From positions 930,001-994,000 of the forward strand of contig CP012820.1 of NCBI GenBank assembly GCA_001936135.1: a stretch of 64,000 bases of DNA. Direction: 5' to 3'. This DNA comes from Saccharomycopsis fibuligera x Saccharomycopsis cf. fibuligera (Eukaryota; Ascomycota; Saccharomycetes; Ascoideales; Saccharomycopsidaceae). The notes under the pieces are model-generated. The model was not told the DNA's origin. It saw only the letters and a program-made list of their open reading frames with translations, and searched no databases. Each line of letters begins with the position of its first letter. Within the stretch, counting starts at the first letter, position 1. Both the position numbers and the translations under genes were made by a program. This document shows, piece by piece, positions 1-9,729 of this stretch.

Positions 1-412
1 GTTTATAATAAGCAAGGAATAGAAGTCCAATTTCATTACTAAAAAAAAAAAATATTAGTATCTCAGTAAGTGGCTATCCTTCACTACTAGAGGAGAGACT
101 AGTCTAACCAGTGCTATCCAGAGGGGACAACCTCAGGTATGGGTAGCAGATATAGTCACTATACTCCGACATAAATAATAATCAGACTGAATACAACACA
201 CATTAGCGTTGTGCAATAAATAGTAGTAAATATGTCTATTGTGAAACCGGATATTTGAGATCCATAGAAGTATTTTGTAAGAAATATTATTTATCTGTAT
301 TCAGGTTCGTTGGTCTACAACTCAATATTCGTTACCATCTTCCACTTGCAAAGATAACGGAGAAATAGAGACAGTAGTAATCAACCTGTGTTTACTTATT
401 TCCAACCGTTAA
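1..412. other. Non-coding sequence 5' of a tRNA gene
   Basis: No reading frame of useful length is present. The sequence is less AT-simple than ordinary yeast spacers. It contains a GAGGGGAC purine block near 122 and ends in TTTCCAAC just before the tRNA. Yeast retrotransposon LTRs often lie right upstream of tRNA genes, so a degraded solo LTR cut by the window edge is possible. I cannot find paired LTR ends to support it. Confidence 0.3.
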
Positions 413-494
413 GGTAACGTGGCCGAGAGGTCTAAGGCGCCAGGTTAAGGTCCTGGTATCTTCGGATGCGCGAGTTCGAATCTCGCCGTTATCA
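413..494 (+). tRNA. tRNA-Leu (anticodon AAG)
   Basis: An 82-nt cloverleaf can be folded by eye. The acceptor stem pairs GGTAACG (413-419) with CGTTATC (487-493), with one G-U pair, and the discriminator base is A494. The anticodon stem CCAGG/CCTGG (440-444, 452-456) encloses the loop TTAAGGT, so the anticodon is AAG (447-449). The T arm is GCGAG-TTCGAAT-CTCGC, and there is a long variable arm as expected for leucine tRNAs. The A at position 34 is normally converted to inosine, so it should read CUU, CUC and CUA. No intron is visible. The CUG-reading tRNA that marks the CUG clade is not in this window. Confidence 0.93.
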
Positions 495-1489
495 TTATTT
501 TTATCACACATTTTTGTGTTTATTGTTTATTATGAAACCTCTTTACGTATATCGATAAGATGTTACACGTATACGATGAACTAGTTTGAGGATTGCCGGC
601 TTCATTTATACGCCTTAGTAATCTGAACTGTTCTATTGCACATTTAAAGGCTCCATACGTGGTCTGAACAATTCAGAGGCATGCATTATTTGTTTTTGAC
701 TATATGACTTTGTTTTAGATATTGCTTAAGTTAGTTTTCTAGTTTTATTTTTTTTTCAAGTTTTCTAAGACCATTTTGTCCTTCTCTTTTACAAAATCAC
801 AATTATGATATTAACTGTTCACATAATATATATATATATGGGGGGGGGGGTAGTTTACTTTTGAAATTTGAAAGAACTAGCAATTGCCAATATTAACTTA
901 AACAACAGCTAGCAGCGAGTTTGCGAGAATACGCAAATTCAAAAGTTTGCTTTTATTTTTGTTTTGAGATTTTTTTCTACAAAATTTCAGTTTAAGTATA
1001 TCTATATGCTGCTGATCACACAGATTCGCCATACTGATAAGCCATACTGGTAAACTCTGCAAAACAAGGAAAAATGAAATATGAAGGCTTCATGCTTTGT
1101 TTGATTGTCCAAATTTACATCAATGACTTCTTGCAATTTTTTTAATTGTCAATTATTTATCATTATTAATATTAGCATCTATAAACATTAAGGAAATGAT
1201 CTATAAAACTTGTCATAATTGTGTAAGTCCATCCTTCCCTGCGGTACATACGTATGCACATTTGTGTGAAAGTCTCGTGATGTGCTCGTGATTCATACAT
1301 ACTTTGGCCCAAGTGCACACAAAACAGTTTTTGCTTTTATTTATTTGGCAGCGCTGTCAATCTCATGACGCTTTGGCTCCATTAACCAAGAGAAAGAAAA
1401 CTAAGATAGTTGCAATACTCTCTTGTTTCAAACATTATTTGATTTCAATTGCAATCTTTTATACATTAAAAATTACAAAATAAGCTAAA
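495..1489. other. Intergenic region, TVP18 upstream
   Basis: This AT-rich spacer contains no convincing ORF. A short (AT)n run followed directly by ten G residues lies at about 822-850. The last few hundred bases should hold the TVP18 promoter, but I see no clear named site. Confidence 0.5.
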
Positions 1490-2002
1490 ATGGCCCTAGA
1501 TATCTCTGTTCTAAAACACTTTGTCAGTGTTGAAAGTTTAAAAGAAGATGCAAAAAGTCGTAACTTCAGTGTTTACGGAAAATGGTTGGGGATCGTGACA
1601 GTAATCCTTGGGTTAGCATTGGGTATTAGCAATATTTTTAGATTTGACTTGATAATTATATTCTCCATAATTGCAATTGTTGAAGCAGTATTGGTGTTGC
1701 TAGTGGAACTTCCTTTCTTGTTGAAGATCTGTCCGTTCACAGCCGGTTTTACAGATGTCATGAACAAGTTTAATGCTAACTGGCCAAGAGTTGGTTTCTA
1801 TGTCATATTAGCAGTTATTCAATGGCTCTCATTAATTATCAAAGCAACCTCATTGATTGCTTTAGCAGTTATATGGACGATCGTTGCTGTGTTTTATGCA
1901 TTGTCAGCTTTTGCTCATCAAGAATTCCATAACAGTTCCAATTCTGGTGGCACTGCCGCTGCTTCGGATATTCCACCAAGTGCTATAAGACAAATCCTTT
2001 AA
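1490..2002 (+). CDS. TVP18: Golgi membrane protein Tvp18
   Basis: The 170-residue protein matches the Tvp18 family in length (167 residues in S. cerevisiae) and in key segments. These include FSVYGKW near residues 26-32, the LPFLLKICP block near 74-82 and HQEFHN near 141-146. Four hydrophobic segments can be seen (about 33-50, 52-76, 100-115 and 117-138), so it is a small polytopic membrane protein. Tvp18 is a late-Golgi (Tlg2-containing vesicle) component that interacts with Yip4/Yip5-type Rab-interacting proteins; its exact activity is unknown. The start is the first ATG and needs no correction. A 30-nt poly-T tract (2111-2140) follows the gene. Confidence 0.93.
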   Translation: MALDISVLKHFVSVESLKEDAKSRNFSVYGKWLGIVTVILGLALGISNIFRFDLIIIFSIIAIVEAVLVLLVELPFLLKICPFTAGFTDVMNKFNANWPRVGFYVILAVIQWLSLIIKATSLIALAVIWTIVAVFYALSAFAHQEFHNSSNSGGTAAASDIPPSAIRQIL

Positions 2003-2107
2003 GCATCATACTTTTCTGGATTACGCCTTTTGTGAAAGCTTATATATCTAGGCAATTATGTTGTTCACAAGTTTCGAAAGGGCACATCAATGATACTATC
2101 AAAAGAC

Positions 2108-2142
<35 letters not shown>

Positions 2143-2800
2143 AAAGTATAGATGTTGTTAGACAGGAGACGATGATATGGCTAGTTCAGAAGCAACAGGT
2201 TGTTTTCTCAATAATATCCATCTTCGTTTGCTTTAGCAGTACGTCTCAAATGCGCATATATAACGTCCGGAGGGCTGTAGCTTCTTGAATAGATGCTTTT
2301 TGCAACTTCAATCTGTTGGTTTACTTTAATTTTATTGTTTTTATTTTACTTTTTCACAAAAATTTTTTACGTCTCAATTTTTTTTCTTCCTTGTTTATGT
2401 TTATATTAGTGTTGATGTTTCTGATCGGCAGGTGTACCATTCTCGCGAATAAACTGTATTGTATTATATAGTCTTTAAACCTTGTTGGAAATCTCGCTTT
2501 GATAGAATTGTCATCTGCAGATCCACATGACTGGCTGATGATGCAGTGTCGCATGTCTCGCGATACCGGAATTCCATCACAGAAAAAAATGAATCCCATC
2601 ACAGTTTCTCATCGCTTTCTGCTGTTCTGCTTCGTTTTGCTAGTCAACCAAATGGGGTTGCCTTTGTCAAATTGACTAATATTTTTTATTCAAAGTTTCT
2701 CCGATACCACTTTTGTCAGCCTCGTTGTGCTTGTGTTATTCCACCATAATATCATAAAGGACATAGCTAGTTCTTTTTCCTGTTCCCAAATCAAGCTATA
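2003..2800. other. Intergenic spacer with T30 tract
   Basis: The spacer lies between two plus-strand genes. It holds a run of 30 T residues at 2111-2140 soon after TVP18 and a T-rich stretch around 2330-2390. The short frames here have no family resemblance or favourable context. It should carry the TVP18 3' end and the promoter of the CHY/RING gene. Confidence 0.5.
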
Positions 2801-5800
2801 ATGAATGTTGGTCATGACTATGACCATGACTTACCAAACCCGTCAGACGCAAAGTCTCTCAATATAGATGAAGAATCAGATTACGCGTCAGATCAAGTGG
2901 ATCAGGATAAAGTAGTACGTCCTAATAGTACAAATTCAGACTCGAAAGCACCGGTGGATAAAGAGTTTTTGGGGTTTTCTTTGCCGCTGATAAACTTACT
3001 ATGGAATAATCCGCCTGAAAATCTTCACACTACTGCTAATCTTAATCCTAGCAGGCTTGCGTCCAATAACAATAATAAAGCGAACAACAGCCAAGACGGA
3101 AGTTCTGCAAATGTTAGTAATACTGTGATTCCAGACACGATTGCGGGCAATCAAGATTTTTATTCGACAAGAAAAGAGCAGCTACAGACATTTGTCAATG
3201 ATTTATCCAATGGGTTTTCATTAAAGTTAGCTTTTCAAAAATTCAAATACCTTCGATCTACAAGTGGGACTTCATTAAAGCTTCCGAGTTTGACCAAATT
3301 CGTTTCGGACTCTTACTATAATTCTACTGTACCTCAAGACGATGAGAAAGATTTAACGTCGTTCAATGGTGATGATGCTGAAAACAAAAATAAGGGTAAT
3401 AATAATAGTACTCTAGAACCAAGTGGCGTTGATCCTGTGGTTCAACCAAAGGTTCCACCAATTGTAGATGAGGTAATTTATCCCAAAACCAGGAAAAAGA
3501 AGAAGGGCAAAAAGTTAAATCGTAAACTGAAGAAAAACAGCAAGAGAAATATATCTTTATCAGAGCCCGACTTGCTATCAGAATCCGATTCAAATTATTA
3601 TTTTTCGGGAAATGAGAATGATAATTTGGACATTTTGAAATTATTTAGTGATCATTCAGAATATATTAAATTGACTGATGAGGAGTACAAGCATCCCGCA
3701 TTACTACGAAAGAGGATCCTTGCAATTACAAATATTAATAATTTGAGTGATAAACATAAAGGTCAATTGATTCAGAGATTGATGCTTGGAAGAAGTTACA
3801 ACGGACGCGACAGTAAAATTAACCTAGAAGCCTCAAATAATCTTTCTCCGATGTCTGTGCGGATCGGCAATCTTTCTAGTCATGGTAATGACAGAACATC
3901 AATACGAGAAAATCATATAGAAGGGCTCACTGCTGAAGAATTTGATGAGGAAGAAGATGAAGATATAAAGGAAAAGGAAGAAGAAGAAGAAGAAGAAGAA
4001 GAAGAAGAAGAAGAAGAAGAAGAAGAAGAAGAAGAAGAAGAAGAAGAAGAAGAAGAAGAAGAAGACGATGAAAAATTCACAGAAAGCTTAGAAAAAAATA
4101 AGGTTTCAGGATTGCTGACATCTCAAAACAGTAATAGCCATAATGCTAAAAGTGAAAATAGTGACAATAAAAATTCCAAAACTTTATCCTCAAGTGAAAG
4201 GGTATCTTACTATGATGAAGAAAACAAAATATATGGCTGCAAACATTATCAGACGAGCTGCAAATTACAATGTCCTACATGCCATAAATATTACGTTTGC
4301 AGAAATTGTCATGATGCAGAAGAACATACTCATGAAATGTCTAGAAAAGATGTTCATACAATTTCATGTATGGTATGTGGCAAAATTCAACCGCCAGCTG
4401 AAGAATGCATTGACTGTGAAAATGTGTTTGCTGAATATTTTTGCTCCAAATGTAAATTATATGATAATGACCCCAACAAAAATATTTATCACTGTGACGA
4501 TTGTGGAATTTGCAGATTAGGTATGGGTTTAGGCATAGATTACTATCATTGCCATGGTTGTAATGCTTGTATTTCAGTATTATTGGAGAATGATCATAAG
4601 TGCATTGAAAACAGAACCAAGTGCGATTGTCCCATATGTGGTGATTATATGTTTACTTCAAAAAAAAAGGTTGTGGTCATGCCATGTGGTCATGCTATTC
4701 ACCAGCATTGCTACGATGAATACGTAAAAAACTACTACAAGTGCCCAATTTGCTCTAGGACTATAATTGACATGGGTGCAAGATTCAGGGAAATTGACAA
4801 TGAAATTGAAGTGCAGCCGATGCCACATCCTTATAATAATTGGAGATGTGTAATCACTTGCAATGATTGTAACACCAAATCAATTTGCAAATATCATATC
4901 TTGGGGCTTAAATGTGATATTTGTCATAGCTATAACACTGCACAGATTAATTTGATCAAGTCAGAAGAACAAGAAATCCACAATGATGGGATATTGTCAG
5001 ATGAAGGGATAACTAATACAGAATTTGAAGAGGAAGAAGATTTAACAACGGACGATTATGCTAGAATTATTGGTAATTCTTCGCAGAATAATCTATTGAA
5101 TAGTTTTTTCAATGATAATTCGGAGCTTTCGCCTTCAACTACAGGCAATGAACATGGGCCTGATTCAGATTCTTCCAATGATGGGAATGCCAAAAATGGC
5201 AATGATTTTTTCTTCTCCAAAAAGTATGACTATTTTAGTCAGAGTAAAAACCTTAAAAATAGCAACAATAATAATATTAATAAAAATAAAAAACACAGGA
5301 GAGGCAATAGTCTTTCTCAGCACAAAAGATCAAGAAGTCGCTCCAATAGCTTACTCAGCATCAACAGTTTAAACGAAGCTGCCAAAAACGCTAATTCTCG
5401 ATCATTCACTGCCCCAGTAATCAGTAATGCATTTGCCGATAATATCAGAAACATTATCAATTCTGCTACAAGTTCCACAAACAATTATTACAATGATTTT
5501 ATTCAAGCAACATTGAATAGTCTTAACGATACTTATGGTGATGAAGAAGCATTCAAAGACGGTGATATTATAAATTTCAGTAAGATTAATAATCTTAATA
5601 TTAATGATTTTTTCCACCCTAAAAGTAAACAGGGAGAGAACAATCAAGAAGTAAAAGAGGAAAAAGGCACTAATGATGAAGTGTCATTATTGCCTAGGAA
5701 GCTGGCGAAGGATAATGCCCAAGATCATCAAAACCTTGATGCAAATGAGATCAATTCCGGCACCGTTAATAGAATGCCGTCTTTGAAAGAAGTTCTCAAG

Positions 5801-5998
5801 AAATGGGCCAACTCGACGGCTGGTTTATCTGACAGTGATGACTATGAGGATGAGGATGAAGATGAGGACGAAGATGAAAATGAAGATAAAATAAAGGAAA
5901 GTAGAAATCCTGAACAGGATGTAAAGCAAAATCAGGGCAAACAGCATGATAAAGGGGAAAAAGTAGTGGTTGATACAATCAAAGAAATTGAAAAATAA
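2801..5998 (+). CDS. CHY/CTCHY/RING zinc-finger protein, probable E3 ubiquitin ligase (Pirh2 type)
   Basis: The 1065-residue protein has the Pirh2 domain order in its middle. A CHY zinc finger begins near residue 477 (CKHY...CPTC, CRNCHD), a CTCHY finger spans about 540-600 (CDDCGICR, YHCHGCN), and a C3H2C3-type RING spans about 610-655 (CPIC, PCGHAIHQHC, CPIC). A zinc-ribbon-like part follows (CNDC...CKYH...CDIC). Proteins of this class ubiquitinate nuclear or cytosolic targets; the substrate here is unknown. The long N- and C-terminal arms are low-complexity, rich in Ser/Asn/Asp/Lys. A pure 29-residue Glu run lies around residues 393-421, and an acidic stretch lies near the C terminus. Lys/Arg-rich patches (such as KTRKKKKGKK near 230) could act as nuclear signals. 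The gene is convergent with the kinesin gene 163 bp away. Confidence 0.88.
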   Translation: MNVGHDYDHDLPNPSDAKSLNIDEESDYASDQVDQDKVVRPNSTNSDSKAPVDKEFLGFSLPLINLLWNNPPENLHTTANLNPSRLASNNNNKANNSQDGSSANVSNTVIPDTIAGNQDFYSTRKEQLQTFVNDLSNGFSLKLAFQKFKYLRSTSGTSLKLPSLTKFVSDSYYNSTVPQDDEKDLTSFNGDDAENKNKGNNNSTLEPSGVDPVVQPKVPPIVDEVIYPKTRKKKKGKKLNRKLKKNSKRNISLSEPDLLSESDSNYYFSGNENDNLDILKLFSDHSEYIKLTDEEYKHPALLRKRILAITNINNLSDKHKGQLIQRLMLGRSYNGRDSKINLEASNNLSPMSVRIGNLSSHGNDRTSIRENHIEGLTAEEFDEEEDEDIKEKEEEEEEEEEEEEEEEEEEEEEEEEEEEEEDDEKFTESLEKNKVSGLLTSQNSNSHNAKSENSDNKNSKTLSSSERVSYYDEENKIYGCKHYQTSCKLQCPTCHKYYVCRNCHDAEEHTHEMSRKDVHTISCMVCGKIQPPAEECIDCENVFAEYFCSKCKLYDNDPNKNIYHCDDCGICRLGMGLGIDYYHCHGCNACISVLLENDHKCIENRTKCDCPICGDYMFTSKKKVVVMPCGHAIHQHCYDEYVKNYYKCPICSRTIIDMGARFREIDNEIEVQPMPHPYNNWRCVITCNDCNTKSICKYHILGLKCDICHSYNTAQINLIKSEEQEIHNDGILSDEGITNTEFEEEEDLTTDDYARIIGNSSQNNLLNSFFNDNSELSPSTTGNEHGPDSDSSNDGNAKNGNDFFFSKKYDYFSQSKNLKNSNNNNINKNKKHRRGNSLSQHKRSRSRSNSLLSINSLNEAAKNANSRSFTAPVISNAFADNIRNIINSATSSTNNYYNDFIQATLNSLNDTYGDEEAFKDGDIINFSKINNLNINDFFHPKSKQGENNQEVKEEKGTNDEVSLLPRKLAKDNAQDHQNLDANEINSGTVNRMPSLKEVLKKWANSTAGLSDSDDYEDEDEDEDEDENEDKIKESRNPEQDVKQNQGKQHDKGEKVVVDTIKEIEK
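3977..4063 (+). repeat. (GAA)29 coding microsatellite
   Basis: Twenty-nine uninterrupted GAA codons encode polyglutamate inside the CHY/RING gene. There is no GAG interruption, so the tract is a pure trinucleotide repeat and should be length-variable between strains. Confidence 0.97.
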
Positions 5999-6161
5999 GA
6001 AGGACAAGGAGTGTGACCAAGATTACAATATCTTGAGTTTTATTTACGAACATAATGATTGATGAAATTTTTTATTGTATTATACATACGAACCGAAAAT
6101 TTAATATTCGAACTCAGCAAATAAGTCTCCAGATATCAAATAGTAACTCGATATCATTAGT

Positions 6162-8936
6162 TTATGTAAGTTTTGGCGACGCTAGATGCTTACCAGAAGC
6201 ATCTTGCTTGTCGTCACTTATAGTGGGCAGTGATGTTCCATTACCACCCCTTAATGGTTTCACAATTCTGAAGTTTAGCCCTTTATTCTTGCCATTTATA
6301 TCTGGTGATGCCACTGAAAGTTTTAGTGGGTTTAAAATTTCTCTCTCAGCATCACTTTCATGAGAGTCATGTTGAAGTATAGTTGGGCTGACTTCCGTTT
6401 CTCGAAAAATTTCTGGTGTCATAAACTTTGTGGACTCCAACGGCATTAACGATGTCTTAGGGGATACAAACGATGAATAATTGAATTTGGAATCGGATAC
6501 AGGAGATGTTACCGTAAATGGTCTGCTATCTTCACCTAGCTTCTTGATTGCCGAAAGCCGTTCTTTCAAAAGGTTTAACTTGGCTTCAAATGAGGTACTT
6601 TCACTCTGAGCTTCTAGTTGTTTATCTTTCACAACCGCTTCCAACGTTCTAATTCTTTCATTTCTTGTCTCCGCTATTTTTCTGGTAGTAACTATATCCT
6701 TCTTTAATATATTATTCTGCAATGCCATGTCCTCTAATTTATGAGCAAAACTTTCTAATGATTTTTCCAACGCCATGATTCGTTGCTTTTCGTTTCTAGT
6801 GAGCGCTTTTTTTCTCAATTGACCTTTAAGTGACTCAACTTCCAAGTCGAGACTTGCGCATTTTGTAGTTTTCTCTTTGAGGTTGCTTATCAAAGAAGCA
6901 TTCGCCAATTTCTCGATCTCAAGCTGAGATTTAAGATACTCAATTTCCTTGTGCAGACTTTCCAAAAGTGAAACTTTCTCATCAAATTCATCAAGTTTGA
7001 ATCTCTCGGAGTTGTGCATATTAATAATTTTGCGAGATTTTGCAATTTCGTTCTTTAAAGTTTGATTTTCTTTTTCTAATACTGTATCATTGGTTAATAT
7101 TGTATCATTCAGATGCGCAAAGTCTTCGAATGTAACGTCGCTCAATTCACCCATATCCTCAGAATTATCCCCTTTCTGGTTATTGTTTAAGGAAAGATTA
7201 CCATCATCATTAATATTTGCCAGCAATTCGGTACTGTTGGCAAAATCAGCATCCCGACTAAGTTCAAAATCTATCCATTCTTCTTGTTTTGGAGGTAAAC
7301 CTTTTCTCCACAATAAAAGCTCATTCATAAGCTCACTGATAAATTTTTCATTCTTTTGTTTAGTTTTGATGAGCTTCATCAAATTGCGTTTAAGCTCTTT
7401 CGGTGAAAGTTCAGTATTTATATGTGCCTTGTTTTTAATTTTCTTCGCTCTTGAGCCAAATCTTAGGGTGGAAAGAGTTTCAAATGCGTTTGTCTTCGAT
7501 GGCGAACAATTAATGATTAAGCTTGTGCGCGAGTTACCACCTAAAGACTCTTGAAGGATTCTAGTCAATTTAGAATCTCTGTAGGGAATGTGATGTGATT
7601 TTCCATCAGTTAACGCATTAATAACATTGCCTAAAGAACTTAAAGAACTATTAATCTTTTTGGCTTCTTCAAGCGTCTGTCCGGAAGCACCGGTTTTCGC
7701 TACCTTTTCGGATCCAGCCAAGTCTACTAAAAACAAGTTTCCCTTCTTTACAACACCAGTTGATAATGTTTTTTGAGTTATGACTATTTGAAATATAGCG
7801 TGTGACCTTGATGATTCTTCATTCATGTTTGTTGAGGCTATTGCTCTTGAATTGGAACCTTCTTTCATTATATTATAAAGGTCGGCTGGCGTTGTAGCGT
7901 AAAGAGTTTGCAAACCTTTAACATGAATCCCGTTGTCTTTATCCTCGTGAATTTGTAAATTATTAGAGTCAGTAGAACTATTCAATAAATCTCGAATTTT
8001 TTCCATATAGATTTCCATATAAGAAACACCAACAGTATACTCAATGTCTGACGAGCTGAGCATTATTAATTCGAAAATTGCATCAGCAATACGGGGAATC
8101 AATCCGCGAGTTTGCTTGTCTTCAATATCACTCCCCATCATTGTATATGTTTTACCTGACCCAGTTTGGCCATAGGCTAAAATTGTACCATTGTAACCCT
8201 GGAAAACATCGTTTACAGTCTCATTAATACAGTACTCATATATATCTTTCTGTGTCGAGCTTGGAGGAAAAACTCTATCAAATGTGAAAGATGCATGTTG
8301 GTCGTTAAAATCGAAGACGACAGACGTATCAGACTGGAAGTGGATGATGCCACGGCTTTCATAATCATTGGCATTCTCATTTGAATCTGCAAGCACTTCT
8401 TTTTCGCTTTGTGGTCTGAACCTTGCAAGAACTTTTATTCCGTTAGTGTTTGCTGTTCCATTCCCAACGGAACCAATATTAATGTTAGAGCTACTATTTT
8501 GTGCTGGTGAATTCAACTGCGATCCATAAAGTTGGACGCTTGATCTTGAGGGCGACCGACCTGATGAGGAGATCAGATTGTTTCTTTTTGGAGGGCTTGA
8601 GATTAACGGCGATGATTTGTTGGGAGATAAGGCAACATTTGACTTCTGTTTTATCCTTGGTATACTTCTGCTGCTTGGAGAAGCAATATTTGGAGTGCTA
8701 AAGTTAGCACTTCTTCTCTTTGGAGTCCTAGGAATAGGCATTGACTTTGTGTCAGGCACATTATTTGGTGATCCGGCGGTAATATTTGTGTTGTGCATTA
8801 CAGTTGATAATGTCGAGTTTCTTCGTTGATAGTCAATTTTTGAAGGCGAACGCATTGAGAAAGCCAAATCACTTGGATCCCTGTTCTCGTTGTTTGGTGT
8901 ACTGGGCCTTTGATCATTGATAGCAGAGGAGCTCAT
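6162..8936 (-). CDS. Kinesin motor protein, conventional (kinesin-1) like
   Basis: The 924-residue protein has a complete kinesin motor at about residues 166-505. It shows the P-loop GQTGSGKT (256-263), switch I SSRSHAIF, switch II DLAGSE and the microtubule-binding HIPYRDSKLTRILQ. The motor, and the following segment with LLLWRKGLPP (compare LARWRAGE in kinesin heavy chain), look most like kinesin-1 rather than S. cerevisiae Kip1/2/3. CUG-clade yeasts carry such an extra kinesin (KIP4 in C. albicans, from memory). A coiled coil follows at about 630-830. The first 165 residues are a Ser/Pro/Lys-rich extension with several SP/TP-x-K/R sites, possible CDK targets. It should carry cargo or influence microtubules by ATP hydrolysis; the cargo is unknown. 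The ATG start is clear. Confidence 0.9.
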   Translation of the reverse strand: MSSSAINDQRPSTPNNENRDPSDLAFSMRSPSKIDYQRRNSTLSTVMHNTNITAGSPNNVPDTKSMPIPRTPKRRSANFSTPNIASPSSRSIPRIKQKSNVALSPNKSSPLISSPPKRNNLISSSGRSPSRSSVQLYGSQLNSPAQNSSSNINIGSVGNGTANTNGIKVLARFRPQSEKEVLADSNENANDYESRGIIHFQSDTSVVFDFNDQHASFTFDRVFPPSSTQKDIYEYCINETVNDVFQGYNGTILAYGQTGSGKTYTMMGSDIEDKQTRGLIPRIADAIFELIMLSSSDIEYTVGVSYMEIYMEKIRDLLNSSTDSNNLQIHEDKDNGIHVKGLQTLYATTPADLYNIMKEGSNSRAIASTNMNEESSRSHAIFQIVITQKTLSTGVVKKGNLFLVDLAGSEKVAKTGASGQTLEEAKKINSSLSSLGNVINALTDGKSHHIPYRDSKLTRILQESLGGNSRTSLIINCSPSKTNAFETLSTLRFGSRAKKIKNKAHINTELSPKELKRNLMKLIKTKQKNEKFISELMNELLLWRKGLPPKQEEWIDFELSRDADFANSTELLANINDDGNLSLNNNQKGDNSEDMGELSDVTFEDFAHLNDTILTNDTVLEKENQTLKNEIAKSRKIINMHNSERFKLDEFDEKVSLLESLHKEIEYLKSQLEIEKLANASLISNLKEKTTKCASLDLEVESLKGQLRKKALTRNEKQRIMALEKSLESFAHKLEDMALQNNILKKDIVTTRKIAETRNERIRTLEAVVKDKQLEAQSESTSFEAKLNLLKERLSAIKKLGEDSRPFTVTSPVSDSKFNYSSFVSPKTSLMPLESTKFMTPEIFRETEVSPTILQHDSHESDAEREILNPLKLSVASPDINGKNKGLNFRIVKPLRGGNGTSLPTISDDKQDASGKHLASPKLT

Positions 8937-9729
8937 ATTTCAGGTTAAGCGCAGGCTGATGATCTGTTTAATTCAAGGTTTTGACTCCAGCGCTTATTTT
9001 TCGATTGGTTACTAAGGTGCTCTCGTTTATATGAAATATTTTGGTACTATACCAATATATTGAACAAATATTAGAAGCCACAACCAAATAATGTTACTGA
9101 TCATACAAGGCTTCTTTGAGCAGAACTGAAGGTAAGCAAAAAATAGAACAGACGAGTGACAGAAGAAGTCAAGCGCCAAAAACACGGTTTATAGATGACG
9201 CTGCTCGCGACCTTCGCGATCGTGGTCGGGTCTTTCCATGTGACATGTAGCCTGCAACCATCCTGATAGCCTCGCGAGAATGTGTCCTTGCTGACATCTA
9301 ATTTGCGCTTTTCTGTGAATAAACAAAAACAGGATTAGCAAGAGTTCACAGTAAATAATTATTTTAATGTTTCCCATTTATAAAACGTAGAAAATGCGCT
9401 GTTTTTGAGTAAATTACGAAAGTGAAACGATTTCAACAATTATTTTTCACGTTTTTTCTGAAATTAGTCTCATTTTCCATGAGACTTCATTGTCTGTTAG
9501 TGTGTAGTAAATTTTGTAACAATTTAAGTGACTACTTGATTTAAACGATATGATGTGTCAGAAAGAGGGTTAAAGTAGAAGTAAAAAGTAAAAACAAGAA
9601 AATAATAAAAAATGAAAATTAAAATGAGAGACTACGATTTATAACATTGATTTTTTAATAAATTATGTTATTTCTTATTTTGAAAATTAGGGAATTTGTA
9701 AACAATGACCATTGAAGGGCAAAAAAAAA
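8937..9729. other. Intergenic spacer: kinesin promoter and VMA5 3' end
   Basis: Both flanking genes are on the minus strand, so this 793-bp spacer holds the kinesin promoter on the left and the VMA5 3' end on the right. The right half is AT-rich. The 62-codon frame in it has no support. Confidence 0.5.
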
